Below, piece after piece: positions 1 to 6,919 of a stretch of DNA of 15,333 bases. A program made the position numbers and the translations under genes. The stretch's first letter is position 1. Each line of letters starts with the position of its first letter. Source of the DNA: Streptomyces katrae (GTDB lineage Bacteria > Actinomycetota > Actinomycetes > Streptomycetales > Streptomycetaceae); assembly GCF_000966975.1 (NCBI RefSeq), contig NZ_JZWV01000414.1, forward strand, positions 1 through 15,333, read 5' to 3'. Below the pieces are notes generated by a model. The model did not search any database, was not told where the DNA came from, and saw only the letters and a list, made by a program, of their open reading frames with translations.

Positions 1-416
1 CAGCCGTCCTGACCCCGCCGGGCGCGACCCCGCCCGCCGGCGCCCGCGTGCTCTGGGCGGCCCGGACCCTGCTGGGCAGCGGGCCGCGCGCCCTAGGCAG
101 GACCCTGCGCCATCTGGACGCCACCGAAGGCGGGGCCCCCGCGGGGGCCTGGACCCTGGAGTTCGTCGGAGTCCGCCCGGACCTCACCGGCCGTGGAGCG
201 GGCCGCACCCTCCTGGACCACGTCCTGACGACGACGCCGGGAGCAGTCCACCTGACCACGGCGGACCCGGCGAACGTCCCCCTGTACCGCCACTTCGGCT
301 TCACCACGCTCGGCGAGACCCCGCTGGGACCACTGACCGTCACATCGATGGCCCGCGTATCGAGCCCGAGCAGGAAGGTTCATGAAGGTCCGGGGCCGGA
401 CTCTTCGCCGCGGTGA
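1..416 (+). CDS. GNAT family N-acetyltransferase, 5'-truncated by window edge
   Basis: The reading frame is open from the first bases of the window and stops at TGA 414-416, so only the C-terminal part of the gene is present. The visible protein contains the acetyl-CoA binding motif A of GNAT enzymes: a strand ending in EFVGVRPD, then TGRGAGRTLLDHVL, matching the R/QxxGxG/A loop and following helix. Further on comes DPANVPLYRHFGFTTLGE, the usual motif B region in which a tyrosine and a 'GF' turn follow the CoA site. GNAT proteins move an acetyl group from acetyl-CoA to an amine on a small molecule or protein; the substrate cannot be read from this fragment. An internal GTG at 48 could be mistaken for a start, but the frame is open and plausible upstream of it. 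The last 20 or so residues are low complexity and Pro/Ser rich. Confidence 0.8.
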   Translation, partial: AVLTPPGATPPAGARVLWAARTLLGSGPRALGRTLRHLDATEGGAPAGAWTLEFVGVRPDLTGRGAGRTLLDHVLTTTPGAVHLTTADPANVPLYRHFGFTTLGETPLGPLTVTSMARVSSPSRKVHEGPGPDSSPR

Positions 417-828
417 CGGGAGCGCACAGCGTCGGTTGGTCAAGTGTCCCGGTGCGGTGGCGAAGAATTCGGGCGCGGTGGGCGGACGCTGCGGTGGCGG
501 CCCTGGCCGTCGGAGATGTCGGCAGTCGTCAGGACGACCGCGAGGGCGAGGGGCAGCAGGGTGAGGAAGGAGAACAACATGGCGCGCTTGTGCCCGCCGG
601 TCGCCGGCCGATGCGCGATTGCGGAGGGCTCTTGGCCGGACGGGCGGCCGGACGGACGGGCGGACTGGGCTGGCCGGTGGTGAAAGTCAGCTCGTTCGGG
701 GCGTGCACCGCCGCTCGTGGGGCAGCTGCGGTGGCGGGGGGCATATGTGAGGAGTCCCCGTGCCGGGGCGGGCCGGCGTCAGAGGCCGCCTCGGCCGCAG
801 AGGTATCCGACGCCAGGAGGAAATCGGT
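417..828. other. 412-base region with no convincing large gene
   Basis: Between the GNAT stop and the SRPBCC start there is no reading frame with recognisable protein features, apart from a small hydrophobic minus-strand ORF listed separately (440-580). Several overlapping frames stay open in both directions, as expected for very GC-rich DNA, but their translations are Arg/Gly/Pro-rich and look like shadows. The promoter of the SRPBCC gene should lie in the right half. I could not pick a convincing -35/-10 pair. Confidence 0.5.
440..580 (-). CDS. possible 46-residue membrane-anchored small protein
   Basis: On the minus strand an ATG at 580 opens a 46-codon frame ending in TGA at 440-442. The first 20 residues (MLFSFLTLLPLALAVVLTTA) form a clean hydrophobic segment that could be a signal anchor. 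A hydrophilic, Arg/Pro-rich tail follows. Codon use in the hydrophobic part is strongly GC3-biased, as in neighbouring genes, and the same frame continues upstream of the ATG without a stop, so the ORF could also be the remnant of a longer gene. There is no good ribosome-binding site directly before the ATG. I do not recognise the family. Confidence 0.3.
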   Translation of the reverse strand: MLFSFLTLLPLALAVVLTTADISDGQGRHRSVRPPRPNSSPPHRDT

Positions 829-1278
829 ATGTCGCAGGTCAAGGAGTCCATCGAGGTCGACGTCCCGGTCCGTGCCGCCTACGACCAGTGGACGCAGTTC
901 GAGTCGTTCCCGCAGTTCATGGACGGTGTGGAGCGGATCGAGCAGCGGACGGACACCCTCACCCACTGGGTGACGAAGATCGCGGGTGTGAAACGGGAGT
1001 TCGACGCGGAGATCACCGAGCAGGTCCCGGACACGAAGATCGCCTGGGTGACGGTCGGCGGTGAGACGGAACAGTCAGGGCTGGTGACGTTCCGCCCCAT
1101 CGACCCCGCCCATACCGAGGTGACGTTCATGATGGACTTCGATCCCGACGGGATGGCGGAGAACATCGCGGACAAGTTCGGCTTCGTCGACCGGCAGGTC
1201 AAGGGCGACCTGAAGCGGTTCAAGCACTTCATCGAAGACCGAGGCGCCCCGACCGGCCAGTGGCGCGGCCAGGTCTGA
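829..1278 (+). CDS. SRPBCC family protein (polyketide cyclase/dehydrase-like)
   Basis: A 149-residue protein beginning MSQVKESIEVDVPV. The opening strand (ESIEVDVPVRAAYDQWTQFESFPQFM) is typical of the START/SRPBCC fold: an anti-parallel sheet wrapped round a long C-terminal helix, forming a pocket for hydrophobic ligands. The C-terminal helix is visible as NIADKFGFVDRQVKGDLKRFKHFIED. Length fits single-domain members of the Polyketide_cyc2 type, which are common in streptomycetes outside polyketide clusters and often associated with stress genes; the ligand is unknown. The start was chosen because AGGAGG (815-820) sits 8 bases before ATG 829. An in-frame start at 760 exists, but the added residues resemble no known family. 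The gene is monocistronic and followed by a strong hairpin. Confidence 0.85.
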   Translation: MSQVKESIEVDVPVRAAYDQWTQFESFPQFMDGVERIEQRTDTLTHWVTKIAGVKREFDAEITEQVPDTKIAWVTVGGETEQSGLVTFRPIDPAHTEVTFMMDFDPDGMAENIADKFGFVDRQVKGDLKRFKHFIEDRGAPTGQWRGQV

Positions 1279-1294
1279 CCCCCACCCCACCCCT

Positions 1295-1342
1295 GCCGCC
1301 GGGCCGGGGCCGCGCCAAGGCGGCGGCCTCCGGCCCGGCGGC
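1295..1342. terminator. GC-rich hairpin between convergent genes, probable bidirectional terminator
   Basis: Perfect 13-bp arms GCCGCCGGGCCGG (1295-1307) and CCGGCCCGGCGGC (1330-1342) enclose a loop that itself carries a GCCGC/GCGGC pairing. It lies between the stop of the SRPBCC gene and the stop of the convergent glycogen-binding protein gene, so it can serve both strands. No T-tract follows, as is usual for Streptomyces terminators. Confidence 0.7.
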
Positions 1343-1405
1343 GCGCAGGCCCGGCCGGAAAGGGCGGCGAATCGGCTGGGGAGTGCGCGGCGGCCGGTGA
1401 GTGCG

Positions 1406-1681
1406 TCAGGTGTGGAGGCGGCTGTTGGGGCCGTCGTGGTCGCCGGCGCTCTCGTCGTTGAACCAGTAGTCGCCGGCGGCCAGGTACCGGAAGGCGTAGG
1501 TGTTCTCGCCCGGCAGTTTCACGGTCACGGCGCGTTTGCCGTCTTTGCGGAGTGCGAGGGTGTGGGTGCCGGGCTGCCAGTCGTTGAAGTCGCCCACGAC
1601 GCTGACCGGGCCGGGGGGCGTGTCGGCGGGCAGGATGAAGGTGACCTCGGTGTGGGTCTTGCGCAGGGTGCGTTCCAGCAT
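1406..1681 (-). CDS. isoamylase early-set / glycogen-binding (CBM48, AMPK1-type) domain protein
   Basis: A 91-residue stand-alone carbohydrate-binding domain. It begins MLERTLRKTHTEVTFILPAD and contains the hallmark VSVVGDFNDWQPGTHTL, where FNDW is the conserved turn of AMPK-beta glycogen-binding and isoamylase N-terminal domains. KLPGENTYAFRYLAAGDYWFNDE then forms the later strands, and the end NSRLHT is typical of this short actinobacterial family. Such proteins have no catalytic part; binding to glycogen or another alpha-glucan is expected but not shown. The frame extends upstream to 1822, but the extra 47 residues are low complexity. ATG 1681 has GGAG a few bases ahead and matches the usual family start. 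The gene lies downstream of the HATPase-like gene on the same strand and may share its transcript. Confidence 0.85.
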   Translation of the reverse strand: MLERTLRKTHTEVTFILPADTPPGPVSVVGDFNDWQPGTHTLALRKDGKRAVTVKLPGENTYAFRYLAAGDYWFNDESAGDHDGPNSRLHT

Positions 1682-1872
1682 GGGGTGCTCCAGATCGGCC
1701 GAGCGGGTACCGGGCCATCGTGGGCCGCATGTGCCCACGCCGCGCGCCGACGCCCCGGACGGCAGCCCGGCGTCACCCTCCCACCGCACCCGACGCGGAT
1801 TTGCGTCCCGGCAGGGCCGCACCGCCGGTGTCCGTCAGCGGGCCGGACGGAGGGGGAGGGGGCGACGATGGT

Positions 1873-2373
1873 TTTGCCGCCGGACATGTGAGGGAAGGGC
1901 GGCCTCAGGTGGGGCCGGAGCGTGGAGCGGTCGGACACCTCGACGATGACCTGCCCGGCCGAGACGGTGACCCGCAGGCCGGTGAGGCCTTCCCCGTGCC
2001 GCAGCGCGCTGGAGACGAGCTCGCTCACCACCGTCAGCACATCGTCGACCAGGACCGGTGCCCCGCCGTGTTCGGCCAGGACAGCGCGGGCGGCCTCCCG
2101 CGCCTGCGCACGGTTCACCTCGGCCGGGAGGCGCTCGACGTGGGAGCGCCCCGGAGCGCCGCCTACCCGGGCGAGGTACTGGGCCAGGGCCTGTACGCCC
2201 GGCTGGAGGGCGGCCGCAGTCCGCCCGGATGCGGTCTTCGCGGCCGCAACCGCGATCGGCCGAAGACTCGCGGCCGGCTCATGCCGCCCCGCACGCTTCG
2301 CGAGCGCGGCGCGACCTCGGGCCGAAATGGCGCCGCAACCGACTTCCACGAGTTCGTAACGAGCCATTGACAT
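1873..2373 (-). pseudogene. degenerate HATPase_c_2 ATP-binding (anti-sigma-type) protein
   Basis: From ATG 2373, residues 82-150 read as the N-terminal half of a GHKL/anti-sigma ATP-binding domain: LPAEVNRAQAREAARAVL, then VVSELVSSALRHGEGLTGLRV (N box), then QVIVEVSDRS (G1 box with its Asp). Two problems stand out. The N-box asparagine (usually ELVTNAxRH) is replaced by serine. After PHMSGGK the G2 box (GGxGLxxV) and the rest of the fold are missing. Instead the frame runs on into Arg/Pro-rich sequence and right through the downstream glycogen-binding gene in another frame, stopping only at 1525. The end given here, 1873, is where family resemblance stops. The N-terminal 80 residues are not recognisable. 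Active relatives bind and phosphorylate anti-anti-sigma factors or bind sigma factors. This copy is probably inactive, or a diverged non-catalytic version. Confidence 0.5.
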
Positions 2374-2396
2374 TGGCTTCGGCGAGAGGGCAACCT
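2367..2396 (+). promoter_or_regulatory. candidate promoter for the LacI-family repressor gene
   Basis: A perfect TTGACA at 2367-2372 is followed, after 18 bases, by CAACCT (2391-2396), a weak match to the actinobacterial -10 box. The predicted transcription start falls just before the 18-bp palindrome, which would let the repressor block its own transcription. The -35 overlaps the start codon of the divergent HATPase-like gene. The -10 assignment is weak. Confidence 0.3.
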
Positions 2397-2409
2397 CATC
2401 TCCACACGG

Positions 2410-2427
2410 TGCCTAAACGTTTAGGCA
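2410..2427. promoter_or_regulatory. 18-bp perfect palindromic LacI-type operator
   Basis: TGCCTAAACGTTTAGGCA is identical to its reverse complement and has the central CG flanked by A/T-rich half sites expected of LacI/GalR-family operators. It lies 36 bases upstream of the ATG of the LacI-family gene, in the gap shared with the divergent HATPase-like gene. Autoregulation is the simplest reading. No second copy was found by eye elsewhere in the window. Confidence 0.8.
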
Positions 2428-2463
2428 AACCGGAATCGACCACTTTGTGCAGGGGCAGGGGCA

Positions 2464-3522
2464 ATGGCGCGCCGGATCGGGATCAAGGACGTAGCTGCGG
2501 CGGCAGGTGTGTCGACCGCGACCGTGTCGCACGTCCTGAACCGGGTCGAGGGCAAGCGAATCAGCGAAGAGACGCGTCAGCGCGTCTGGAAGGCCGCCGG
2601 CGAGCTCGGATACGCGCCGAACGGGCTGGCCCGCGGGCTGAGGATGCAGCGGTCGCAGACCATCGGCTTCGTCAGCGACGAGATCGCCACCACCCCCCAC
2701 GCGGGCAGGATGATCCTGGGTGCACAGGAGGCGGCCGCAGCCGAGGGCCTGGTGCTGCTGCTGGTCAACACCAGCGGCGACGCCGAACTGGAGCGCGCGA
2801 GCATCGACATGCTGCTTCAGCGCCGGGTGGACGGTGTGCTGTACGCGGCGATGTATCACCGCACCGTGGAACTGCCGGACGCTCTGCGCGCGACGCCGAC
2901 CGTACTGCTCGACGCGGGGTCGGCCGATCCCGCCGTCCCCTCCGTGGTGCCCGATGAGGTCCAGGGCGGTTATGCGGCGGTACGCGAGCTGACCGATCAC
3001 GGCCACCGCCGGATCGGCATGATCGTGCAGACCGTCGACCTTCCCGCCCGTCAGGGCCGCCTGGAGGGCTACCGCAGGGCGCTGGCCGAGGTCGGGGTCG
3101 TCTACGACCCGTCGCTGGTCGCCGCGGAGACGGCCGTGCCGTTCAACACGGTCGGCGGTGACGTGGAGGCGGGCTACCGGGCCGCGCGGCGCCTGTTGAC
3201 GACGGAACGGCGCCCCACGGCGTTGTTCTGCTTCAACGACCGGATGGCCGCCGGTGCTTACCGGGCCGCCGCCGAGTTGGGGCTGACCATCCCCGGTGAT
3301 CTGTCGGTCATCGGGTTCGACAACCAGGAGCTGGTCTGCGAGTCGGTCCACCCGCAGCTGAGCACGGTTCAGCTCCCGCACTACGAGATGGGGGCACGGG
3401 CCGTGGCCCAGCTGCTCGCACTCACCAAGTCTCCGGGCCGGCCACCGGGCCCGGGCATGAACGAATTGCTGCCTTGTCCGCTGGTGGCGCGGGCATCGGT
3501 CGCTTCGCCGTCCCGACTCTGA
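2464..3522 (+). CDS. LacI-family transcriptional regulator, probable repressor of the fructoside cluster
   Basis: A 352-residue protein of normal LacI length. Residues 7-30 form the helix-turn-helix (IKDVAAAAGVSTATVSHVLN), followed by the hinge region ending YAPNGLARGLR. The periplasmic-binding-protein-like effector domain follows. It includes RRVDGVLYAAM, HGHRRIGMI in the middle, FCFNDRMAAGAYRAA, and LSVIGFDNQELVCESVHPQLSTVQLP near the end, all standard landmarks. ATG 2464 is preceded by GGGGCAGGGG. The gene stands just upstream of, and on the same strand as, the GH32, transporter and kinase genes, so it most likely senses a fructoside or sucrose-derived sugar and controls them. The effector is inferred from context only. 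A perfect LacI-type palindrome upstream supports autoregulation. Confidence 0.92.
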   Translation: MARRIGIKDVAAAAGVSTATVSHVLNRVEGKRISEETRQRVWKAAGELGYAPNGLARGLRMQRSQTIGFVSDEIATTPHAGRMILGAQEAAAAEGLVLLLVNTSGDAELERASIDMLLQRRVDGVLYAAMYHRTVELPDALRATPTVLLDAGSADPAVPSVVPDEVQGGYAAVRELTDHGHRRIGMIVQTVDLPARQGRLEGYRRALAEVGVVYDPSLVAAETAVPFNTVGGDVEAGYRAARRLLTTERRPTALFCFNDRMAAGAYRAAAELGLTIPGDLSVIGFDNQELVCESVHPQLSTVQLPHYEMGARAVAQLLALTKSPGRPPGPGMNELLPCPLVARASVASPSRL

Positions 3523-3546
3523 CCCCGGGACGGCGAAGCAACACCG

Positions 3547-3584
3547 TGACAGGCGACCGTCGCAACCGGTCGTCGGTCCTGTCA
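3547..3584 (+). terminator. stem-loop after the LacI-family gene
   Basis: TGACAGG (3547-3553) pairs with CCTGTCA (3578-3584). Inside, GACC pairs with GGTC, giving an interrupted stem 24 bases past the repressor stop. Its place suggests a terminator that separates the repressor from the sugar operon. A regulator binding site is the alternative. Confidence 0.45.
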
Positions 3585-3613
3585 GTTACATGGAACACAG
3601 TGAGGGTACACAG

Positions 3614-3688
3614 ATGTCCCCTGAGATTTTCAATGAGCGGTCGACGCGGCATTCCCGCCTGACATCCGACAGCGTCTCGGAGTACTGA
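3614..3688 (+). CDS. possible 24-residue leader ORF upstream of the sugar operon
   Basis: ATG 3614 is preceded by GAGGG (3602-3606) at a 7-base spacing and opens a 24-codon frame (MSPEIFNERSTRHSRLTSD...) ending in TGA at 3686-3688. It lies between the hairpin after the repressor and the GH32 gene. It could be a translated leader or a chance ORF. There is no recognisable homology and its base composition is less GC-rich than its neighbours. Confidence 0.2.
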   Translation: MSPEIFNERSTRHSRLTSDSVSEY

Positions 3689-3925
3689 GCCGCGTCCTTC
3701 CCGCCACCCCTGCGCCGGCGCTTCAGACAGCCTTCCCACGCCTCGCCGCCGAAATCACGTCGCCCCGGCTTCCCTCGCCATGTCAGGAGGGCCGGCAGCG
3801 GGCGCTGAGGGAAGGCGTCTTCCCCGAGTTCCACGAGGAGATCGTGGCCGGCCGGCCGGCCGGCCGGTTCCGGTGACGACCGTCCTCGCATGCTCTGCCT
3901 GCCGCACATACCGAAAGGCCCGCGT

Positions 3926-5422
3926 GTGCCCACCGCGCCCTGCGATCCGTACCGGCCCGTCGCGCATCTGCGCCCGCCCCGGAACTGGATCAACGACCCC
4001 AACGGCCTCGTCTTCCATGACGGCCACTACCACGTCTTCTACCAATACAACCCCTCTGGTGCGACGCACGCGAACATGCACTGGGGCCACTTTCGCAGCC
4101 CCGACCTGCTGACCTGGGAGCCGCTGCCGATCGCCCTGTCCCCGGCTCCGGGTGGCGTGGATGCCGACGGCTGCTTCTCGGGCAACGCCGTGTCCGACAG
4201 GGACCGGCTGGTCGCCTTCTACTCCGCGAACCGCTGGGACCGTTCACCCCAGCACCAGCCGGTCACCGCGGCCATCTCCCGCGACGGCGGCCGGACGTTC
4301 GCCCCGCGGGGCGACCTGGTCATCCCCGGATGGCCCGAGGACTGCACGATGTACCGCGACCCGTACGTGTGGCTGGACGGCGAGCGGTGGCGGATGCTGG
4401 TCGGCGCCGCCCTCGTGGACGGCCGGGGCGCGGCCCTGCTGTACGAGTCGGCGGACCTGGAGACCTGGACCTACCTGGGCCCCTTCGAGGCCCGCCCGCA
4501 GGAGCCGGTCGGCACCACCGGCCTGCACACCGGCGAGGGCTGGGAGTGCCCCCAGTATCTGCCGCCGCAGTCCGGGCAACCCGGGGTCCTGATCTTCAGC
4601 GCCTGGAACAGCCACGACGGCGACCGCTGCGTCACAGCCCTGATCGGCGAGGAACACGGCAACGTCTTCGAGGCCGGCACGCCGGTGCTCGTCGACCACG
4701 GCCCGGACTGCTACGCGCCCGCCCTCCTGCGCGCACCGGACGGCCGATGGCTGCTGTGGGGCTGGTCCGCAGAGGCCCGCGAAGAAAGCTGGGCGGTCGC
4801 CGGCGGATGGGCCGGCGCCCTGACCCTGCCGCGCGAGATCTCCATCAGCGCTGAGGGCACACTGCGCCAGCGGCCCGCCGCCGAACTCCACTCCCTGCGC
4901 GGCGAGCAGGCACTCCACGCGAAAGGCGTCAGTCATGGCCCGCAGCCCGTGGAGCTGGGCGGCGTGGGCCACGTCTTCGACCTGACGGCCCAGCTGGAGA
5001 CGACCGGGGCGGCGAGCCTGCGGCTGCTCACCAACCCGGACGCCACCGAGTACCTCGAGATCCGCCTCGACGCCACCGCCGGCGAACTCGTCGTCGACCG
5101 CGACCACGCCTCGCTGGGCGGCCGCGCCCGCGGCGGTTCCTACCGCATGCCCTGTCCCACGGGGCAGCCGGTCGAGCTGCGGCTGGTCGTCGACCATTCG
5201 ATCGCCGAAGTCTTCCTGACCACCACCGGCCAGGTGCTCACCCTGCGCTTCTACCCGACGGGCGAAGGGCCCTGGCGCCTTGAGGCCCGTACCGCGCCGG
5301 ACACGCACCTCAGCTACACCGTCGAGGCCTGGCAACTGCTGCCCCTCACGGTCAAGGAGCCGAGCGCCGACACCGACCTGCACGGCCAGGTCCCCCTGAC
5401 GGAGTCATCGCCCGCGTCGTAA
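3926..5422 (+). CDS. glycoside hydrolase family 32 beta-fructofuranosidase (sucrose/fructo-oligosaccharide/levan hydrolase)
   Basis: From GTG 3926 this is a 498-residue GH32 enzyme. The three catalytic acids are visible. The nucleophile D24 lies in NWINDPNG, the transition-state stabiliser D145 in YRDPYV, and the acid/base E207 in WECPQYL. The five-blade propeller is followed by a C-terminal beta-sandwich (about residues 320-475) with the usual DHSIAEVFL strand. The enzyme cleaves terminal beta-fructosyl units from sucrose, inulin-type or levan-type oligosaccharides. There is no signal peptide, so it should act in the cytosol on imported sugar, in line with the transporter downstream. GTG 3926 has GAAAGG 7 bases ahead and gives a family-like N-terminus. 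An in-frame ATG at 3890 would add 12 atypical residues and is the alternative. Substrate choice between sucrose and longer fructans is not decided by sequence alone. Confidence 0.92.
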   Translation: MPTAPCDPYRPVAHLRPPRNWINDPNGLVFHDGHYHVFYQYNPSGATHANMHWGHFRSPDLLTWEPLPIALSPAPGGVDADGCFSGNAVSDRDRLVAFYSANRWDRSPQHQPVTAAISRDGGRTFAPRGDLVIPGWPEDCTMYRDPYVWLDGERWRMLVGAALVDGRGAALLYESADLETWTYLGPFEARPQEPVGTTGLHTGEGWECPQYLPPQSGQPGVLIFSAWNSHDGDRCVTALIGEEHGNVFEAGTPVLVDHGPDCYAPALLRAPDGRWLLWGWSAEAREESWAVAGGWAGALTLPREISISAEGTLRQRPAAELHSLRGEQALHAKGVSHGPQPVELGGVGHVFDLTAQLETTGAASLRLLTNPDATEYLEIRLDATAGELVVDRDHASLGGRARGGSYRMPCPTGQPVELRLVVDHSIAEVFLTTTGQVLTLRFYPTGEGPWRLEARTAPDTHLSYTVEAWQLLPLTVKEPSADTDLHGQVPLTESSPAS

Positions 5423-5498
5423 GGCGCGTGCCGAGCCCGGATCCCCCCACCTCCGCACCACCCGCTCTCACCCGCACCACACATCGGAGGCACCCAGC

Positions 5499-6842
5499 AT
5501 GGACCCCGGCACCACAAGATCCCGCCGCACGGCGGCCACGGCCCTCGCCCTGGCCCTGCCCCTGGCCGCGCTGGCCGCCTGCGGCGCCGGCGGCGGCACC
5601 GACACCTCCGCCGAGCAGGGCAGCGGTACGGGCACCATCACCGTCTGGGCCCACCAGGGCCAGGCCAACGAGGCCGCCGCCCTGCAGACCGCGGTGAAAA
5701 CCTTCAACTCCTCACAGCAGAAGGTCACGGCCAAGCTGACCCTGATCCCCGACACCGACTACACCAAGACCATCACCGCCACCGACGCCTCCAAGCTCCC
5801 GGACGTGATGGAGTTCGACGGTCCCACCATGGCGAACTTCGTCTACAACAAGAAGCTCGCCGCGATCGACAGCTATGTCTCCGCCAAGACCCTGGCGAAC
5901 GCCACCGACGCCATCAAGGCCGAGGGCGAGATCAACGGCAAGCAGTACGGCCTGGGCATGTACGACTCAGGGCTGGGCATTTACGGCAACAAGAAGCTGC
6001 TGGACGCGGCCGGGGTCAAGTACCCCACCGGACTGTCCGACGCCTGGACCGCCGCGGAGTTCACCGACGCCGTGAAGAAGCTGGCCGCCCAAGACTCCGA
6101 CGGCAAGAGCCTGGACCTCCAGGAGAGCGGCGGATACGCCAACGAGTGGGGCACCTACGGCTTCGCTCCCATCGCCTGGTCGGCCGGCGGCTCTCTGCTG
6201 AAGGACGACAAGGCCGAAGGCGCCCTGGACACCCCATCCGTCGCATCGGCGCTGAAGACGTTCCAGTCCTGGAAGACGTACACCGACCCCAACACCGACG
6301 GCAACGCCTTCGCCAACGGCCGCGTCGCCCTGAGCTGGGTGGGCCACTGGATGTACCCCGCCTACAGCAAGGCCCTCGACAAGGACCTCGTCGTCCTGCC
6401 CCTGCCGGACTTCGGCAACGGCCCCAAGACCGGCCAGGGCTCATGGGAATGGGGTATCGGCGCCCACACCAAGAACGGCAGGGCCGCCGGCGCCTTCCTC
6501 GACTCCCTCCTCGACGACACCAATGTCACCGCGATGACCACGGCCAACGGTGCCCCTCCCGGCACCCGGTCCGCGCTCGCCCAGAGCAGCCTGTACAGGC
6601 AGGGCGGCCCGCTCCAGCTCTTCGCCGACCAGCTCGCCAAACCCTGCGGTGACAGCCGGATCGACAAGTCCTGCGTCGCCGTGACCCGGCGCATCACGCC
6701 CGGATACCCCACGGTCACCGCCGAATTCAGCCAGGCGCTGAGCGACGTATACGGCGGCGCCGACCCGAATTCCGCCCTGGCCAAAGCCGCCCGCGCCATC
6801 GACCAGGACTTCTCGGACAACGACGGCTACAAGCTGCAGTAG
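5499..6842 (+). CDS. sugar ABC transporter substrate-binding lipoprotein
   Basis: A 447-residue protein with a twin-Arg/Lys-type start (RSRRTAATALALALPLAA) and a lipobox LAAC at residues 25-28. C28 would be the lipid-anchored first residue of the mature protein. A glycine/serine linker follows, then TITVWAHQGQANEAAALQTAVKTFN, the opening of family 1 (MalE-like) extracellular solute-binding proteins. Later landmarks are LPDVMEFDGPTMANF and NGRVALSWVGHWM. GGAGG at 5486-5490 lies 8 bases before ATG 5499. The gene follows the GH32 gene by 76 bases and precedes two permease genes, so it should capture the fructoside at the outer face of the membrane. The ligand is inferred from neighbours. Confidence 0.92.
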   Translation: MDPGTTRSRRTAATALALALPLAALAACGAGGGTDTSAEQGSGTGTITVWAHQGQANEAAALQTAVKTFNSSQQKVTAKLTLIPDTDYTKTITATDASKLPDVMEFDGPTMANFVYNKKLAAIDSYVSAKTLANATDAIKAEGEINGKQYGLGMYDSGLGIYGNKKLLDAAGVKYPTGLSDAWTAAEFTDAVKKLAAQDSDGKSLDLQESGGYANEWGTYGFAPIAWSAGGSLLKDDKAEGALDTPSVASALKTFQSWKTYTDPNTDGNAFANGRVALSWVGHWMYPAYSKALDKDLVVLPLPDFGNGPKTGQGSWEWGIGAHTKNGRAAGAFLDSLLDDTNVTAMTTANGAPPGTRSALAQSSLYRQGGPLQLFADQLAKPCGDSRIDKSCVAVTRRITPGYPTVTAEFSQALSDVYGGADPNSALAKAARAIDQDFSDNDGYKLQ

Positions 6843-6854
6843 CCGGCAGCCAGC

Positions 6855-6901
6855 GGCCGGGAGAGACGGACCCACTCTGACAGCGCCCGTCCCTCCCGGC
6901 C
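6855..6901 (+). terminator. 15-bp stem-loop between binding-protein and permease genes (attenuator or mRNA stabiliser)
   Basis: The left arm 6855-6869 (GGCCGGGAGAGACGG) pairs with the right arm 6887-6901 (CCGTCCCTCCCGGCC) at 14 of 15 positions around a 17-base loop. It sits in the 77-base gap after the binding-protein stop. Similar structures in other sugar operons cause partial termination or protect upstream mRNA, giving more binding protein than permease. Confidence 0.65.
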
Positions 6902-6919
6902 CGGAAGAGGACCTCCACC

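Larger units (their letters stand above)
3523..3925. other. 400-base gap before the GH32 gene, partly unexplained
   Basis: This gap should carry the promoter of the sugar operon. I see a hairpin at 3547-3584, a tiny ORF with a good ribosome-binding site at 3614-3688, and a run of five GGCC units at 3846-3867. A second plus-strand frame, open from about 3637 to a TGA near 3871, encodes the stretch REGVFPEFHEEIVAGRPAG, which looks coding-like. It has no start and I recognise no family. There is no copy of the 18-bp LacI operator here. Confidence 0.45.

Noticed and set aside
1682..1822. Upstream extension of the glycogen-binding protein
   Set aside because: The added residues are low complexity and the family normally starts at MLERTLRK.
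3846..3867. Five GGCC units considered as a phase-variable repeat
   Set aside because: The run lies in non-coding DNA in the chosen annotation and short GGCC runs are common at this GC content; no gene frame depends on it.
4244..5383. Long minus-strand open frame (379 codons) opposite the GH32 gene
   Set aside because: It is the antisense shadow of a gene with all catalytic motifs in place; its translation is Gly/Val/Gln-rich with no family features.
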